From assembly GCF_045063725.1 (NCBI RefSeq), contig NZ_CP173695.1: 64,000 bases of DNA; one strand, given 5' to 3'. The translations under genes were made by a program, and so were the position numbers. Source of the stretch: Sellimonas catena (lineage in GTDB: Bacteria; Bacillota; Clostridia; Lachnospirales; Lachnospiraceae). The first letter of the stretch is position 1, and each line of letters opens with the position of its first letter. The notes under the pieces are model-generated. The model saw only the letters and a program-made list of their open reading frames with translations. It ran no database searches and had not been told where the DNA came from. Shown here one piece after another: positions 16,476 through 25,811 of this stretch.

Positions 16476-16973
16476 ATGATGATTTTACAGGTGATTTTAG
16501 AAGGCATAGGACTTGGTGTTCTGCTCATTTTGGTTTGCGCCATCGGTATCCGCAAGGGCGCGGTGGACATGGTGCATCTTTACAGCCAGGAGGTGCAGGA
16601 GCGGTGCGTAACGCTGGGACTTACAACACACGCGAAAATCAAGCGAAACGCCCTGCTGTTCAAAGCCATCTGCGTTCCCGGCTATATTGCCTATGTGCTG
16701 GTGTGCGTCTATGCGGTGAACGGTGCGCGGGGTTTTCTTGCGGGCTTCTGGCAGCTGCTGGTCATACTGTCCGTTATGAATCTCATAGACCGATTTTGGG
16801 TTGACGGCTATTGGGTAGGACATACGAACGCATGGGAAATTCCGGGAACAGAAGACCTGAAACCCTACATTACAGCCAAGGATAAGGGCAAAAAGTGGCT
16901 GTTCGGCACAATTGGTATGGCGGTCATTTCGGCAGCACTGGCGGCGATTATGATGCTTTTTATGGAAAGCTGA
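16476..16973 (+). CDS. Four-segment membrane protein (paralogue of 7494)
   Basis: A 165-residue protein with four hydrophobic segments. It shares the conserved central elements QERCVTLGL and EIPGTEDLKPYI with the membrane protein at 7494. The pairing of this family with ATC-hydrolase-like genes at two separate loci argues for a shared job, for example holding a membrane-bound enzyme or exporting the product. Family name not recognised. Confidence 0.65.
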   Translation: MMILQVILEGIGLGVLLILVCAIGIRKGAVDMVHLYSQEVQERCVTLGLTTHAKIKRNALLFKAICVPGYIAYVLVCVYAVNGARGFLAGFWQLLVILSVMNLIDRFWVDGYWVGHTNAWEIPGTEDLKPYITAKDKGKKWLFGTIGMAVISAALAAIMMLFMES

Positions 16974-16983
16974 GGCGATAGAA

Positions 16984-17757
16984 ATGCTGTTTCAAACATA
17001 TGGCGACAGGAATCATCCTGCCGTGCTGTTCTTTCATGCTATGGGCGTGACAGGCGCAAGCAGCGAACCGGTTGTGAAATATTTGCAGGATCGGTATTTC
17101 TGCATTCTGCCCACCTCCACCGTTTACTGCGAGGGGCAGAAATATGTCAGCAAGCTGGACGAAATACGGCAGGTGGAGGACTTCCTGCATCGACAGGGCG
17201 TGGAGCGGCTGGCGATGGTGGTCGCTTCTTCTATCGGCGCAGACCTTGCCATGGCGTTTTTGACAAGCACGAAGCTGCCCATTGGACACGTTTTCTTCGA
17301 TGGCGGGCAATTTGCGCAAATCGGAAAAGGTACGCGCCGCATGATGACACCGTTTTTGTATCTGGCCATCAAGGGTCTGTATTGGTCAAAGGGCGGCACA
17401 CTGAAAAAGATTTTGTGGTGTGACGATGACTCCATAAAGCCGTATTTTATAGCCGCAGGCGAAAATCTGACCTATACAAATCTGCGGCGGCAGATTTCGA
17501 ACAGCCTGGAGGATAAACCCTTTCCGCCGCTTTCAAAAGAATTGCAAAAACATACCTATTTCGAGTTTGGCAGTATAGAAGATCATTTCAAATACCGTCA
17601 AGCAGTGATGGAAGCCTACCCCTGCGGCCATTATCCCGTGTTTGAGGGATACGATCACATGCAATATCAGATTCGCGATCCAAAGGGGTTCGCCGAAATG
17701 CTGGCACACATCGCCAAGCGTGACTGTATGCCGGAACTGCCATTTATCAGAAAGTGA
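16984..17757 (+). CDS. Alpha/beta hydrolase
   Basis: A 257-residue alpha/beta hydrolase. The opening LFFHAMGVTGASSEPVV is the oxyanion region; the nucleophile elbow is MVVASSIGADLAM (A-x-S-x-G), and the late His is in GYDHMQYQ. The first Gly of the elbow is replaced by Ala, which is tolerated in the superfamily. It starts 10 bases after the membrane protein and abuts the next gene, so it belongs to the same unit. Substrate unknown. Confidence 0.75.
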   Translation: MLFQTYGDRNHPAVLFFHAMGVTGASSEPVVKYLQDRYFCILPTSTVYCEGQKYVSKLDEIRQVEDFLHRQGVERLAMVVASSIGADLAMAFLTSTKLPIGHVFFDGGQFAQIGKGTRRMMTPFLYLAIKGLYWSKGGTLKKILWCDDDSIKPYFIAAGENLTYTNLRRQISNSLEDKPFPPLSKELQKHTYFEFGSIEDHFKYRQAVMEAYPCGHYPVFEGYDHMQYQIRDPKGFAEMLAHIAKRDCMPELPFIRK

Positions 17758-18609
17758 GTGATACCCGTGAAATACAAAATCGAGAAAAACACCGTACAGG
17801 AAACGCTGATCATTCCTCTGTATGCGCGGAAGATCTGCTCAGAACTATACCCGAATCTCTACCGGGACGAAACAGCGGTTCGCCTGATTGACAAGATCGA
17901 CTACGATTTTTCAGAGGCGGAGAAAAACTCCCGCAGCCTGATGCAGCGTTTCGGTTCACTGGAGGTGGCCATGCGGCAGAATGACCTTGCTTTTGAGGTG
18001 CGGGAGTATCTGAAATCTCACCCCAATGCGGCGGTGGTCAATCTGGGCTGCGGGCTGGACAGCACTGGAAGAAGCTGCGACAACGGCAGCTGTAAAATTT
18101 ACAATCTGGACTTTCCCGATGTCATAGCCGTGCGTAACGAGCTTTTGCCCGCCGGGGAGCGTGAGGAAAATATCCCCTGCGATTTGAATAATACTGAGTG
18201 GTTTGCAAAAATCGATGCATCGGGCGGTGCGGTGTTCTTTGCCTCCGGGGTGTTCTACTACTTTTTGACGGAGCAGGTCAAGGCGCTGGTACAGCAAATG
18301 GCAGACGCTTTTCCGGGCAGCGTGCTAGTGTTTGACACTGCAAATCGGGCGGCGGTGAAGATGATTGCAAAAACATGGCTCAAGAGTGCGAAGATCAGGG
18401 ATGTGGGCGCGTATTTCGCGGTTTCCGACGCTCCCAAAGAGATCGGTGCGTGGGACAGCCGTTTGCAGGTCTCCAGCCGGGGCTATATGCTGGGCTACAC
18501 CGATTTGAAAGACCCATCCGTCAGCGGCTTTTTCCGTTTTCTCGCCAGGGTCGGTGACGGAATGATGAAGATGCAGATTGTAAAGATCAGATTTGGAGGC
18601 AAGCAATGA
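17758..18609 (+). CDS. Leucine-carboxyl-methyltransferase-like enzyme
   Basis: A 283-residue protein of the LCM/PPM/TcmP O-methyltransferase type. Typical blocks are ETLIIPLYARKICSELYPN at the N-terminus, VVNLGCGLDSTGRSC for SAM binding, and IYNLDFPDVIAVRNELLP (acidic Asp loop). Such enzymes usually methylate a carboxyl group of a peptide or polyketide product, so methyl-ester formation is a fair guess. GTG 17758 or GTG 17767 may be the start. The stop overlaps the reductase-like gene by 4 bases (ATGA). Confidence 0.8.
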   Translation: MIPVKYKIEKNTVQETLIIPLYARKICSELYPNLYRDETAVRLIDKIDYDFSEAEKNSRSLMQRFGSLEVAMRQNDLAFEVREYLKSHPNAAVVNLGCGLDSTGRSCDNGSCKIYNLDFPDVIAVRNELLPAGEREENIPCDLNNTEWFAKIDASGGAVFFASGVFYYFLTEQVKALVQQMADAFPGSVLVFDTANRAAVKMIAKTWLKSAKIRDVGAYFAVSDAPKEIGAWDSRLQVSSRGYMLGYTDLKDPSVSGFFRFLARVGDGMMKMQIVKIRFGGKQ

Positions 18610-19532
18610 AAATTCTGGTATATGGTGCAGGTGTTTTAGGGTGCAATCTGGCAAGGAATCTGTTTCACGCCGGAAAGGATGTGACCCTGCTTGCCCGGGG
18701 AAACTGGGCAGAGGAAATCAGGAAGAACGGACTGCGGATCAAGGATCAATTCTCCCTCCGCACATCGGTCAGCCGCATTCCGGTGGTGACCACGCTTGCA
18801 CCGGATGCAGCATACGATGTGATTTTTGTGGTTCTGCGCTATACACAGTTGGATTCCGTTCTGGACACGCTACGAACGAACCGGACGAAGAACATCGTTT
18901 TTGTGGGTAACAATGTGCAGGCAAGAGCGCTGGCGGCGGCACTGCCGGAGAAAAATGTCTTGTTTGCCTTTGCGCTCTCTGCCGGGCATCGGGAACCTGA
19001 CCGGGTCGTTTCTATCGACCTGAAAAAAATCACCATTGGGCAGCTGCGTGGGGCGGTCTCCAATGCGGAACTGATCGGAGAGATTTTCGGCGGTACCAAA
19101 TACAAGGTCGTCTATGAGCCGAATATGGAGGACTATCTGCTCTGCCATGCGGCCTTTGTGATGCCTGCGGCCTTCGCCTGCTATAAAACAGACGGCGACC
19201 TGAAAAAGCTTAGGAGAAATACGGTGTACCTTGGACGGGTGATCGATGCCAATATTGAAGGCTACCGTGCCATACGCAATGCGGGACACGACATTTTGCC
19301 AAAGACGGATGCAGACTTTGAGAGCGAAAAGTACCGCAAGGCCTGTCTGCGCTTCTTTAAACTCATGTGCGCCACCTCACTGGGCAAACTATGTGCCTCC
19401 GACCACGCCATGAACGCCATAGACGAAATGAGCGCCCTGAATCGGGATATCAAGCAGTTCTTTGATGAGAACGGCGCGGCTTATCCCGTGTGGCAGGCGC
19501 TGGAGGCGGAGGCCGGGAGATACTTACGATGA
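18606..19532 (+). CDS. Ketopantoate-reductase-like protein lacking catalytic residues
   Basis: A 308-residue protein with the ApbA/PanE fold. It has the N-terminal NAD(P)-binding MKILVYGAGVLGCNLA and a C-terminal helical domain. In ketopantoate reductase the second domain has a Lys in KLAVN and an Asn in NPLTA. The matching stretch here reads CHAAFVMPAAFACY, so both appear to be lost. It is therefore probably not a pantothenate enzyme; an imine or opine-type reduction in this pathway is possible. It is translationally coupled on both sides (ATGA at each end). Confidence 0.75.
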   Translation: MKILVYGAGVLGCNLARNLFHAGKDVTLLARGNWAEEIRKNGLRIKDQFSLRTSVSRIPVVTTLAPDAAYDVIFVVLRYTQLDSVLDTLRTNRTKNIVFVGNNVQARALAAALPEKNVLFAFALSAGHREPDRVVSIDLKKITIGQLRGAVSNAELIGEIFGGTKYKVVYEPNMEDYLLCHAAFVMPAAFACYKTDGDLKKLRRNTVYLGRVIDANIEGYRAIRNAGHDILPKTDADFESEKYRKACLRFFKLMCATSLGKLCASDHAMNAIDEMSALNRDIKQFFDENGAAYPVWQALEAEAGRYLR

Positions 19533-20191
19533 AATACGCCGGAATGCCTTTCGGAATGTGGACGCTGTTTGCGCCGTCCTTCCGAAACCAGCTGACAGCG
19601 GTCTTCGGCTACGGTACGAATACGGCAAAAGCCATCACAAAAAAAGCAAAGCCGAAATACAGGGAGATCATCTCCGAGCTGCCTGAATTTGAAAAAGGCG
19701 ACCGGTTCAAGATGAACCTCGTCAACTGCGCGATGATCGGTGCGTTTATTCTCTCCATGCCGGAGCGCCCGGATGTGGAGCGGCTGACAGAGTATTATGC
19801 AAAATCCATGATGACAAAGCCGCTGAAATGGTTTTGCCGCAAGAGCGGAAAAAACAAGTTTACCCCCAAAGATATTTCCGGCATGAAGGCGACCGCCACC
19901 TTGAAAGCCGCCGACCGCAACCCATATTCGTGGAACATGGAGTTTTACGAATATCCCGACGGCAGCGGCTACGAGGGACGCTTCACCAAATGCGGCATCT
20001 GCGTGCTAATGAAAAAGCTGGGGCTATATGACCTCACTCCCGCGCTGTGCCGTCTGGACTACACCATGAGCGAGGCGGGCGGCGTGACCGACTTTGTGCG
20101 GCAGTACACTCTCGCCTCCGGCGGCCCATACTGCGACTGCGGGTATAAAAAGAAGGGCTTCGTGAAAGCTGGGACGGAGGCAGGACGATGA
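19529..20191 (+). CDS. ATC-hydrolase family protein (paralogue 3)
   Basis: A 220-residue protein starting at ATG 19529, which overlaps the upstream stop. The signature is TKCGICVLMKK, LCRLDYTM (C-x2-D) and RQYTLASGGPYCDCGY, where the usual RT is RQ. It has the same overall size as the other paralogues but low identity, so the set is old. Its stop overlaps the next paralogue's start, so 3 and 4 are coupled and may form a heteromer. Confidence 0.7.
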   Translation: MKYAGMPFGMWTLFAPSFRNQLTAVFGYGTNTAKAITKKAKPKYREIISELPEFEKGDRFKMNLVNCAMIGAFILSMPERPDVERLTEYYAKSMMTKPLKWFCRKSGKNKFTPKDISGMKATATLKAADRNPYSWNMEFYEYPDGSGYEGRFTKCGICVLMKKLGLYDLTPALCRLDYTMSEAGGVTDFVRQYTLASGGPYCDCGYKKKGFVKAGTEAGR

Positions 20192-20787
20192 AGGAAACCT
20201 ATCTCTCCCGTGATTTTCGGGAGACTGCGGCACAGTGCTTTCCCTCGCAGGCCAAGGAGCTTAATGCATTTTTTGATGCGCGGTTGAGTGTGCTGCTGGC
20301 TGAAAATGCAGATGCAAGCAAGGAGAAGCAATACCACCTCAAACGGCAGATATTACCGGGCATTGCGGCCTACGAAACCTTGCAGCGGGTCATGCCGAAA
20401 GAGGAGGCTCTGCAAACCGTTCATGGCTATGTGGAGGAGCTGGCGAGAACGAGCCACAAACAGCTTGCAGCCCCGCTGCACATACCGGGGCTTTACCGCC
20501 TTGTCCCCGGCGTTTTTGTCAAATCCACACGGAGCGTTTTCGGCCAGGCGGCGGGCTTTGACTCAAAGGAGCTGCAGGTCGGCAACGGTATATGGCGTGT
20601 GGATATGATGAAATGTCCATATCATGACACCTGCGTGGCATACGGATGTCCTGAGCTGTGCTGCTGCTTTTGCGACAGCGACGACATCAGCTACACCGGT
20701 CTTCATCCGAAGCTCATTTGGCATCGAACAAAAACGCTGGGGCGCGGCGATGCCCGCTGCGACTTTTGCATGAAGATCATGAAATAG
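20188..20787 (+). CDS. ATC-hydrolase family protein (paralogue 4)
   Basis: A 199-residue protein, the shortest paralogue and the closest to the classical signature: MMKCPYHDTC, CPELCCCFCDSDD (C-x2-D) and RTKTLGRGDARCDFCM. The cluster of seven Cys in about 25 residues suggests a metal or Fe-S site in addition to the family's own Cys. It follows paralogue 3 with an ATGA overlap. Substrate unknown. Confidence 0.7.
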   Translation: MKETYLSRDFRETAAQCFPSQAKELNAFFDARLSVLLAENADASKEKQYHLKRQILPGIAAYETLQRVMPKEEALQTVHGYVEELARTSHKQLAAPLHIPGLYRLVPGVFVKSTRSVFGQAAGFDSKELQVGNGIWRVDMMKCPYHDTCVAYGCPELCCCFCDSDDISYTGLHPKLIWHRTKTLGRGDARCDFCMKIMK

Positions 20788-20806
20788 GGGCGCAGGAGTG
20801 AAGAAA

Positions 20807-21511
20807 ATGAAGAAAGAAAAATCAAAACAGTTCATCCACTGGTGCACTCTTGGTGCAATCGGTGGGATATTTATGGCTGCCGGGGACTGGCTGCTGGGGT
20901 GCATTCCACTTCAGCAAACCGACACTGGCCTTTTCAACAGAGCCTATTATCTGTCCGGCTCTTATGGGCTGTGGAAGCCTGTGCTTACTGTTGGGCTGGG
21001 AGCGGTCGGCGGCTTTCTCTATTACTTCGTAGTAAAAGCGCTGAATGCGGACATTGATACAAAGTACAGAAAAACAAAGATCATTCAGTATCTGTGCGGA
21101 ATTTTCACCGTTGCGGTGGCGCTGACTATCCACACTTGGGTGGCTACCATGGCGTGGTTCACCACCTATCTGGGCCCGCGCATCGGAGAAGAAGCTGCCA
21201 TCACAGCGGTCACAGCCTATCAGGATGACATGCTCCCCGCAATCCTCTCCATGTATGTTCCGATGCTATTGGTTTTCGGCATCCATTTCGTGATGCTGCT
21301 TGCCGGTAAAACCCGGTATCCCAGATGGATACTCGCTTTCCATCCGGTCACATGGAACATTCTGCTGGTTGCTGTTCCTGATATTGCACAGGCCATGCAG
21401 GTGCCGACAGCCACATGGATGTCCGTAATGAGCCAGAGCAGTACCAATACCGCCACCGTGATCTGGTGCATCGCGGCTGCGGTTTATGAGAAGAAGCGTA
21501 TACAGGAATGA
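20807..21511 (+). CDS. Polytopic membrane protein, last gene of the operon
   Basis: A 234-residue protein with about six hydrophobic segments (GAIGGIFMAAGDWLLG, VGLGAVGGFLYYFVV, IFTVAVALTIHTWVA and others). It may belong to the DUF6796 type, but I am not sure. ATG 20807 or GTG 20798 is the start. It is the last forward gene before the shared terminator at 21610-21650. A transport or membrane-anchor role is possible; there is no further evidence. Confidence 0.6.
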   Translation: MKKEKSKQFIHWCTLGAIGGIFMAAGDWLLGCIPLQQTDTGLFNRAYYLSGSYGLWKPVLTVGLGAVGGFLYYFVVKALNADIDTKYRKTKIIQYLCGIFTVAVALTIHTWVATMAWFTTYLGPRIGEEAAITAVTAYQDDMLPAILSMYVPMLLVFGIHFVMLLAGKTRYPRWILAFHPVTWNILLVAVPDIAQAMQVPTATWMSVMSQSSTNTATVIWCIAAAVYEKKRIQE

Positions 21512-21609
21512 CAAATATGCGGACACGTACCGCTGCCCAAACTGATGTCCTTACACTGTGAGCGACGGCTAATCACTTCATCACCGGAGTCAGAAAACAA
21601 ACTGAGCGT

Positions 21610-21650
21610 AAAAGAACTCGTATCGGCAAAGTGCTGATACGAGTTCTTTT
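21610..21650. terminator. Bidirectional terminator between converging operons
   Basis: AAAAGAACTCGTATC and GATACGAGTTCTTTT form a perfect 15-bp stem with an 11-base loop, with A- and T-runs at the ends, so it works in both directions. Confidence 0.9.
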
Positions 21651-21671
21651 CTATCCTATAGACAGAAGTTG

Positions 21672-23405
21672 TCAGACCTTCCACCCGGCAGCCTGCTTGC
21701 GCTCCACTAAAAAACGGCGGTAGAGGCCGTCCGCGGCCACCAGCTCGTCGTGGGTGCCTTGCTGGACGATCTCACCGTGATCGACCACAAAAATTTGGTC
21801 GGCATGGCGCACGGTTTTCAGCCGGTGGGCAATCATGATGACCGTCTTATCGTGGGTCAGCGCCGAGACAGCCTCCATCAGCTCCTTTTCGTTCTCCGGG
21901 TCTACGTTGGCTGTGGCTTCGTCAAGAATGATGACAGGTGCGTCCTTCATAATCGCCCGGGCGATGGAGATGCGCTGCCGCTCGCCGCCGGAAAGGGTCG
22001 CGCCGCCCTCACCGATAACAGTTTCAAAGCCGTCCGGCATCGCCATGATAAAGTCGTAGCACCGGGCTTTTTTCGCTGCGGCCTGCACCTCCTCCATGGA
22101 GGCGTCGGGCTTGCCGAAGCGGATATTGTTGGCAATGGTGTCCGAGAACAGATAAACCCGCTGAAACACGAAGGAGAAATTGCGGATGAGGCTGTCGTAG
22201 CTGTATTCCCGCACATCGTGTCCGCCGAGGCGCACGCTGCCGGACTGCACATCCCAGAACCGCGCCATGAGATTGCACAGAGTGGTCTTGCCGCTGCCAG
22301 AGGGACCGACGATGGCGACAGTCGTTTTCTCCGGAATGGTCAGGGATACATCGTGCAGAATGGGCTTGCTGCCGTAGGAGAAATCTACATGGTGAAGTTC
22401 AATGTCCTCCCGATCCGGCGTCAAGTTATCGCCATCGATGTCCATAGGTTCTACGTTCAAAATGGCGTTCGCCTTGTCTACGCCGATGTCGATGGAGCGG
22501 AACAGAGCCGAAAAGCTCCCGGCAGAATCCAGCTGCTCAAAGAGGATAAAGGAGCAGATGAGCATCAAAAGGCAGTTTGTCAGCTCCATGGTACCGCCGA
22601 AGTAAAAGACGATGGCAGCGGTGCAGACGGCAACGCCGGTGAGCTTGTTGACGATGAACTGCCCCAGCATATAGAGCACCGACGGGATCTCCATGGCAAA
22701 GGATGTCTTCCGAGCATCCTCCACCGCCCTGTGTACCTGCGTTGCAGAGTCGTGGGTCAGGTCAAAATTCTTGACCTCGGCGATGCCCTGCACATATTCC
22801 AACACCTTGGAGACAAGCCGCTCGTCGGCATTGAACTTCCGCTGGGAAAGGGCCTGCTCCGCCCGCTGCATGGCGGCGTTGACGGCGAAGAACAGCAGAA
22901 GTCCCGCCAGCGTAATAAGCCCCATACGCCAGTCAAAGAGGAACATCATCACCGCGATGATGCCGGAAGTCAGGAACCCCCTCGTTGTGACCATGACCAC
23001 CCGTGTGGCAATGTTGGACATGTTCTCCATGGTGTTTGTGGTGACGGAGGTGACCTCGCCGAGACTGTTGTCGTTGAACCAGCCCATAGGCAGATACCGT
23101 AGATGCTCCGCAATCTCAATCCGCTTGTTGGCGCAGGCGCGGTAGCCTGCACGGGTCTGGAGCATGGTGGCCTTCATGTTGATGGCGATGGTCACAATCA
23201 GAGAAGCGACGATGGTTCCAAGGCTCGTCCAGAGTGTCGCCATGGTGACATTCTTTTGCAGCAGCGCCTGAATGACAATGGCAGCGGCAGGAATACGCAT
23301 GGCGGAGCAGATGGCGCTGACCACGCCCAGCCAGATGGATGCCATAAACAGCCTGCGGTTGTCCACCCCGCAGAAGGCAAAAAATTTTTTCAGTGTCTTG
23401 AGCAT
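21672..23405 (-). CDS. ABC transporter, fused membrane/ATPase (IrtB/YbtQ-like)
   Basis: A 577-residue protein with an N-terminal six-helix membrane domain and a C-terminal ATPase. Walker A is VGPSGSGKTTLCNLM, the signature LSGGERQRISIARAI, and Walker B VIILDEATANVDPENE with His switch IAHRL. It overlaps the partner gene at 23405 by one base, so the two are a heterodimer. Exporter-fold pairs such as IrtAB and YbtPQ import siderophores; others export. The ECF genes upstream favour uptake of a chelate, but direction cannot be read from sequence. Confidence 0.9.
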   Translation of the reverse strand: MLKTLKKFFAFCGVDNRRLFMASIWLGVVSAICSAMRIPAAAIVIQALLQKNVTMATLWTSLGTIVASLIVTIAINMKATMLQTRAGYRACANKRIEIAEHLRYLPMGWFNDNSLGEVTSVTTNTMENMSNIATRVVMVTTRGFLTSGIIAVMMFLFDWRMGLITLAGLLLFFAVNAAMQRAEQALSQRKFNADERLVSKVLEYVQGIAEVKNFDLTHDSATQVHRAVEDARKTSFAMEIPSVLYMLGQFIVNKLTGVAVCTAAIVFYFGGTMELTNCLLMLICSFILFEQLDSAGSFSALFRSIDIGVDKANAILNVEPMDIDGDNLTPDREDIELHHVDFSYGSKPILHDVSLTIPEKTTVAIVGPSGSGKTTLCNLMARFWDVQSGSVRLGGHDVREYSYDSLIRNFSFVFQRVYLFSDTIANNIRFGKPDASMEEVQAAAKKARCYDFIMAMPDGFETVIGEGGATLSGGERQRISIARAIMKDAPVIILDEATANVDPENEKELMEAVSALTHDKTVIMIAHRLKTVRHADQIFVVDHGEIVQQGTHDELVAADGLYRRFLVERKQAAGWKV

Positions 23406-25162
23406 TACGCCACCTCCCCGTCGTCTTTAACGCTGATGTGGGCTTCCCACATGGTTTGATAAAGCGGGCAGGAAGCAAGCAGCTCCGCCTGTGTGCCGGT
23501 GGCTTCGATCTTGCCTTGATTGACAACAATGATCTGATCGGCATTGGCGATGGTAGACAGCCGGTGGGCGATGACCAGCAGCGTCTTGCCCCGCACCAGC
23601 CTTGCCAGTGCCGACTGGATGACCGCCTCGTTTTCCGGGTCAGTGTAGGAAGTAGCCTCATCTAAAATGACGATGGGCGCGTTCTTCAGCATGGCACGGG
23701 CAATGGAGATACGCTGCCGTTCGCCGCCGGAGAGGTGTCCGCCGGATGCACCGCATACGGTCTGATAGCCGTTCTCCAGCCCCATTATGAACTCGTGGCA
23801 GCCGCATTTCTTCGCGGCGTCAATGACCTCCGCATCGGTCGCACCCTTTTTGCCCATGCGGAGGTTGTCTATAACCGAAAGGTCAAAGAGGTAGTTGTCC
23901 TGCGACACATAGGAGATGCACTTCGTGTACTCCGCCAGCGGAAGTGTACGGATGTCCACGCCGCCCAGCTCGATAGAGCCGTCCTTCACGTCCCAAAGGG
24001 AGGCGATGAGACGGGCGATGGTGGATTTTCCGCTGCCGGAAGGCCCGACCAATGCATTGACCGTCCCCGGGGCGATGCGCAGATTGATTCCGTGCAGTAC
24101 CTCCTTGTCGTGATAGGCAAAGCGGACATCCTTCAGTTGGATGGCGTTGTCGGCCGGCAGCTTTTCCGCGCTTTCCGGGCGCTGCATGTCCTCGCCGGAC
24201 AGCACCTCCGCCACCTCGCCCACGATGGTCTTGACCTGTACAATGTCGTCGGTGTAGGAGAAGGCGGTGATCAGCGGCTGCATAACGCCGAAGGACAGAA
24301 CGATAACCGTCAGGAACGTCTCTGCCGACAGAGTGCCATGCATATAAAGAACGCAGCCCACCGGTAAAATACCCAGCAGCGTAGAGGGAAATATCGCCAT
24401 GCCCGCCACCTGCCCGAAGAGGCTGCCCCGCATCCAGTCGATGAAGCAGTCTGCCCCTTCCTTTGCAGCAGAGACAAACTTTGCGTAGCTGGTTTTGGAC
24501 TGACCGAAGGCCTTGATGACCTCAATACCGCTGATGTATTCCACAGCCGTGTCGTTCAGCGCCTTTGTCGCGGTGACCGTGCGCTGAAACTTCTCGTGAT
24601 AGCCGCTGAACATGGACATAAAGCAGATAATGCCCAGCGGCACGACGATCAGCATGGAAAGCCCCATGCGCCAGTCCTCCATGAACAGCAGCACCAGCAC
24701 CGCCAGCGCACCGACGATGTTGGCAGTCATCTCCGGCAGCAAATGGGCAAGGGTGGTTTCAATGGAGTCCACGCGCTCGACGATAATGTTCTTATAGGAG
24801 CCGGAGGAATGGTCCAGCACCGTGCCAAGGGGCAGCGTCGTCAGCTTATCCAGCAGCCGTGTGCGGGTATTGGCCAACACATGGAAGGTGGCGTGATGGG
24901 AGAGGGACGTGGACACGCTGTGCAGCACATAGCGCAGCACCCAGAAGCCCGCCATCCACGCGCAGAGCGTCAGGCAGTACGTCAGCTCCGCCGTGCCGTT
25001 TACCAGTGCGGTGATGAGTCGAATGATGATGAAATACGGAATAAGCGAGCAGGCGACGCCCAGCAGCGCCGTAAGGACGCTCAAAGCGTACTCGCCGTAC
25101 CGCCCTTTTGCCAGCTCTGCCAGCCACGAGGCGGCAGAGCGCTTTGGCTCAATTTCTTTCAT
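23405..25162 (-). CDS. ABC transporter, fused membrane/ATPase (IrtA/YbtP-like)
   Basis: A 585-residue partner of the transporter at 21672. The ATPase half has VGPSGSGKSTIARLI, LSGGERQRISIARAML and VILDEATSYTDPENE; the membrane half has six helices. In the signature loop both partners look catalytically intact. AAAGGAG precedes the start. It lies 22 bases behind the S component in one operon that starts at 27974. See the partner for the import/export question. Confidence 0.9.
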   Translation of the reverse strand: MKEIEPKRSAASWLAELAKGRYGEYALSVLTALLGVACSLIPYFIIIRLITALVNGTAELTYCLTLCAWMAGFWVLRYVLHSVSTSLSHHATFHVLANTRTRLLDKLTTLPLGTVLDHSSGSYKNIIVERVDSIETTLAHLLPEMTANIVGALAVLVLLFMEDWRMGLSMLIVVPLGIICFMSMFSGYHEKFQRTVTATKALNDTAVEYISGIEVIKAFGQSKTSYAKFVSAAKEGADCFIDWMRGSLFGQVAGMAIFPSTLLGILPVGCVLYMHGTLSAETFLTVIVLSFGVMQPLITAFSYTDDIVQVKTIVGEVAEVLSGEDMQRPESAEKLPADNAIQLKDVRFAYHDKEVLHGINLRIAPGTVNALVGPSGSGKSTIARLIASLWDVKDGSIELGGVDIRTLPLAEYTKCISYVSQDNYLFDLSVIDNLRMGKKGATDAEVIDAAKKCGCHEFIMGLENGYQTVCGASGGHLSGGERQRISIARAMLKNAPIVILDEATSYTDPENEAVIQSALARLVRGKTLLVIAHRLSTIANADQIIVVNQGKIEATGTQAELLASCPLYQTMWEAHISVKDDGEVA

Positions 25163-25183
25163 GGTGAACTCCTTTCGGCTGCA

Positions 25184-25759
25184 TTACGCAGCAAGATGCT
25201 TTTTCACGATCCGCTTGCCGATCATTGCGCCGATAAAGGCCGCCACGATCACACCGGCCACCAGCGCCACAGACACCCAGGACTGCAGCATCTGGGATGC
25301 GGCAAGGATGGCGTCCTGACGGCCATCGGTGACCATCTGATCCGCCATAGCCTTGGCTGCGATGGCGTAGGGAATGATAGTGCTGCCGAATGCGGCCAGC
25401 ACCTGATTGATGATATAACTGACGGTCAGCGCCTTCGCATTGCCGTAGCCCATCTTCCACAGCAGCAGCTCGGCAATGACACCGGAGAGAATAAAGAGGA
25501 TGATGTACGGCAGGTATCCGCCCATAATGGCACGGACGATACTGTAAATCAGGATCGCACCGGGCTTTTTCACCTTCGTACCGATGATGAAGTAGACGAT
25601 GCCCTCCAGCAGGGCGAAAAATACCGGCATCAGAATGATGGTAATGGGCGTTGCGTACAGGACGGAGCTGGCGAAGAAAATGACCACATTGATCAGAGCC
25701 AGCAGGACAACGGTGATGATGTCCTTGACTTTCAGTTTATTGGGGTTTGCAGTACTCAT
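25184..25759 (-). CDS. MptD-like ECF transporter S component
   Basis: A 191-residue integral membrane protein that would bind the substrate of an energy-coupling-factor importer. ATG at 25759 (MSTANPNK) is chosen because AAAGGAG lies 8 bases upstream; the longer frame back to 25867 runs into the preceding gene. Six hydrophobic segments fit the S-component fold. I recall MptD-type S components next to IrtAB-like pairs in siderophore loci (for example equibactin in streptococci). The substrate cannot be named. Confidence 0.75.
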   Translation of the reverse strand: MSTANPNKLKVKDIITVVLLALINVVIFFASSVLYATPITIILMPVFFALLEGIVYFIIGTKVKKPGAILIYSIVRAIMGGYLPYIILFILSGVIAELLLWKMGYGNAKALTVSYIINQVLAAFGSTIIPYAIAAKAMADQMVTDGRQDAILAASQMLQSWVSVALVAGVIVAAFIGAMIGKRIVKKHLAA

Positions 25760-25811
25760 GGTAAAGACTCCTTTTTGAATGAAATATGGTTGAACGTCGC
25801 AGAGACGGCGA

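Noticed and set aside
18606..19532. panE (pantothenate synthesis)
   Set aside because: The catalytic Lys and Asn appear to be missing and no pantothenate gene is near.
21750..23102. 450-codon plus-strand ORF opposite the ABC transporter
   Set aside because: It is antisense to a clear ABC transporter, rich in His/Gly/Val as expected from GC-rich antisense DNA, and has no family motif.
21672..25162. Lantibiotic or bacteriocin exporter pair
   Set aside because: No precursor peptide, peptidase domain or modification enzyme is present, and the ECF genes in the same operon favour a small-molecule importer.
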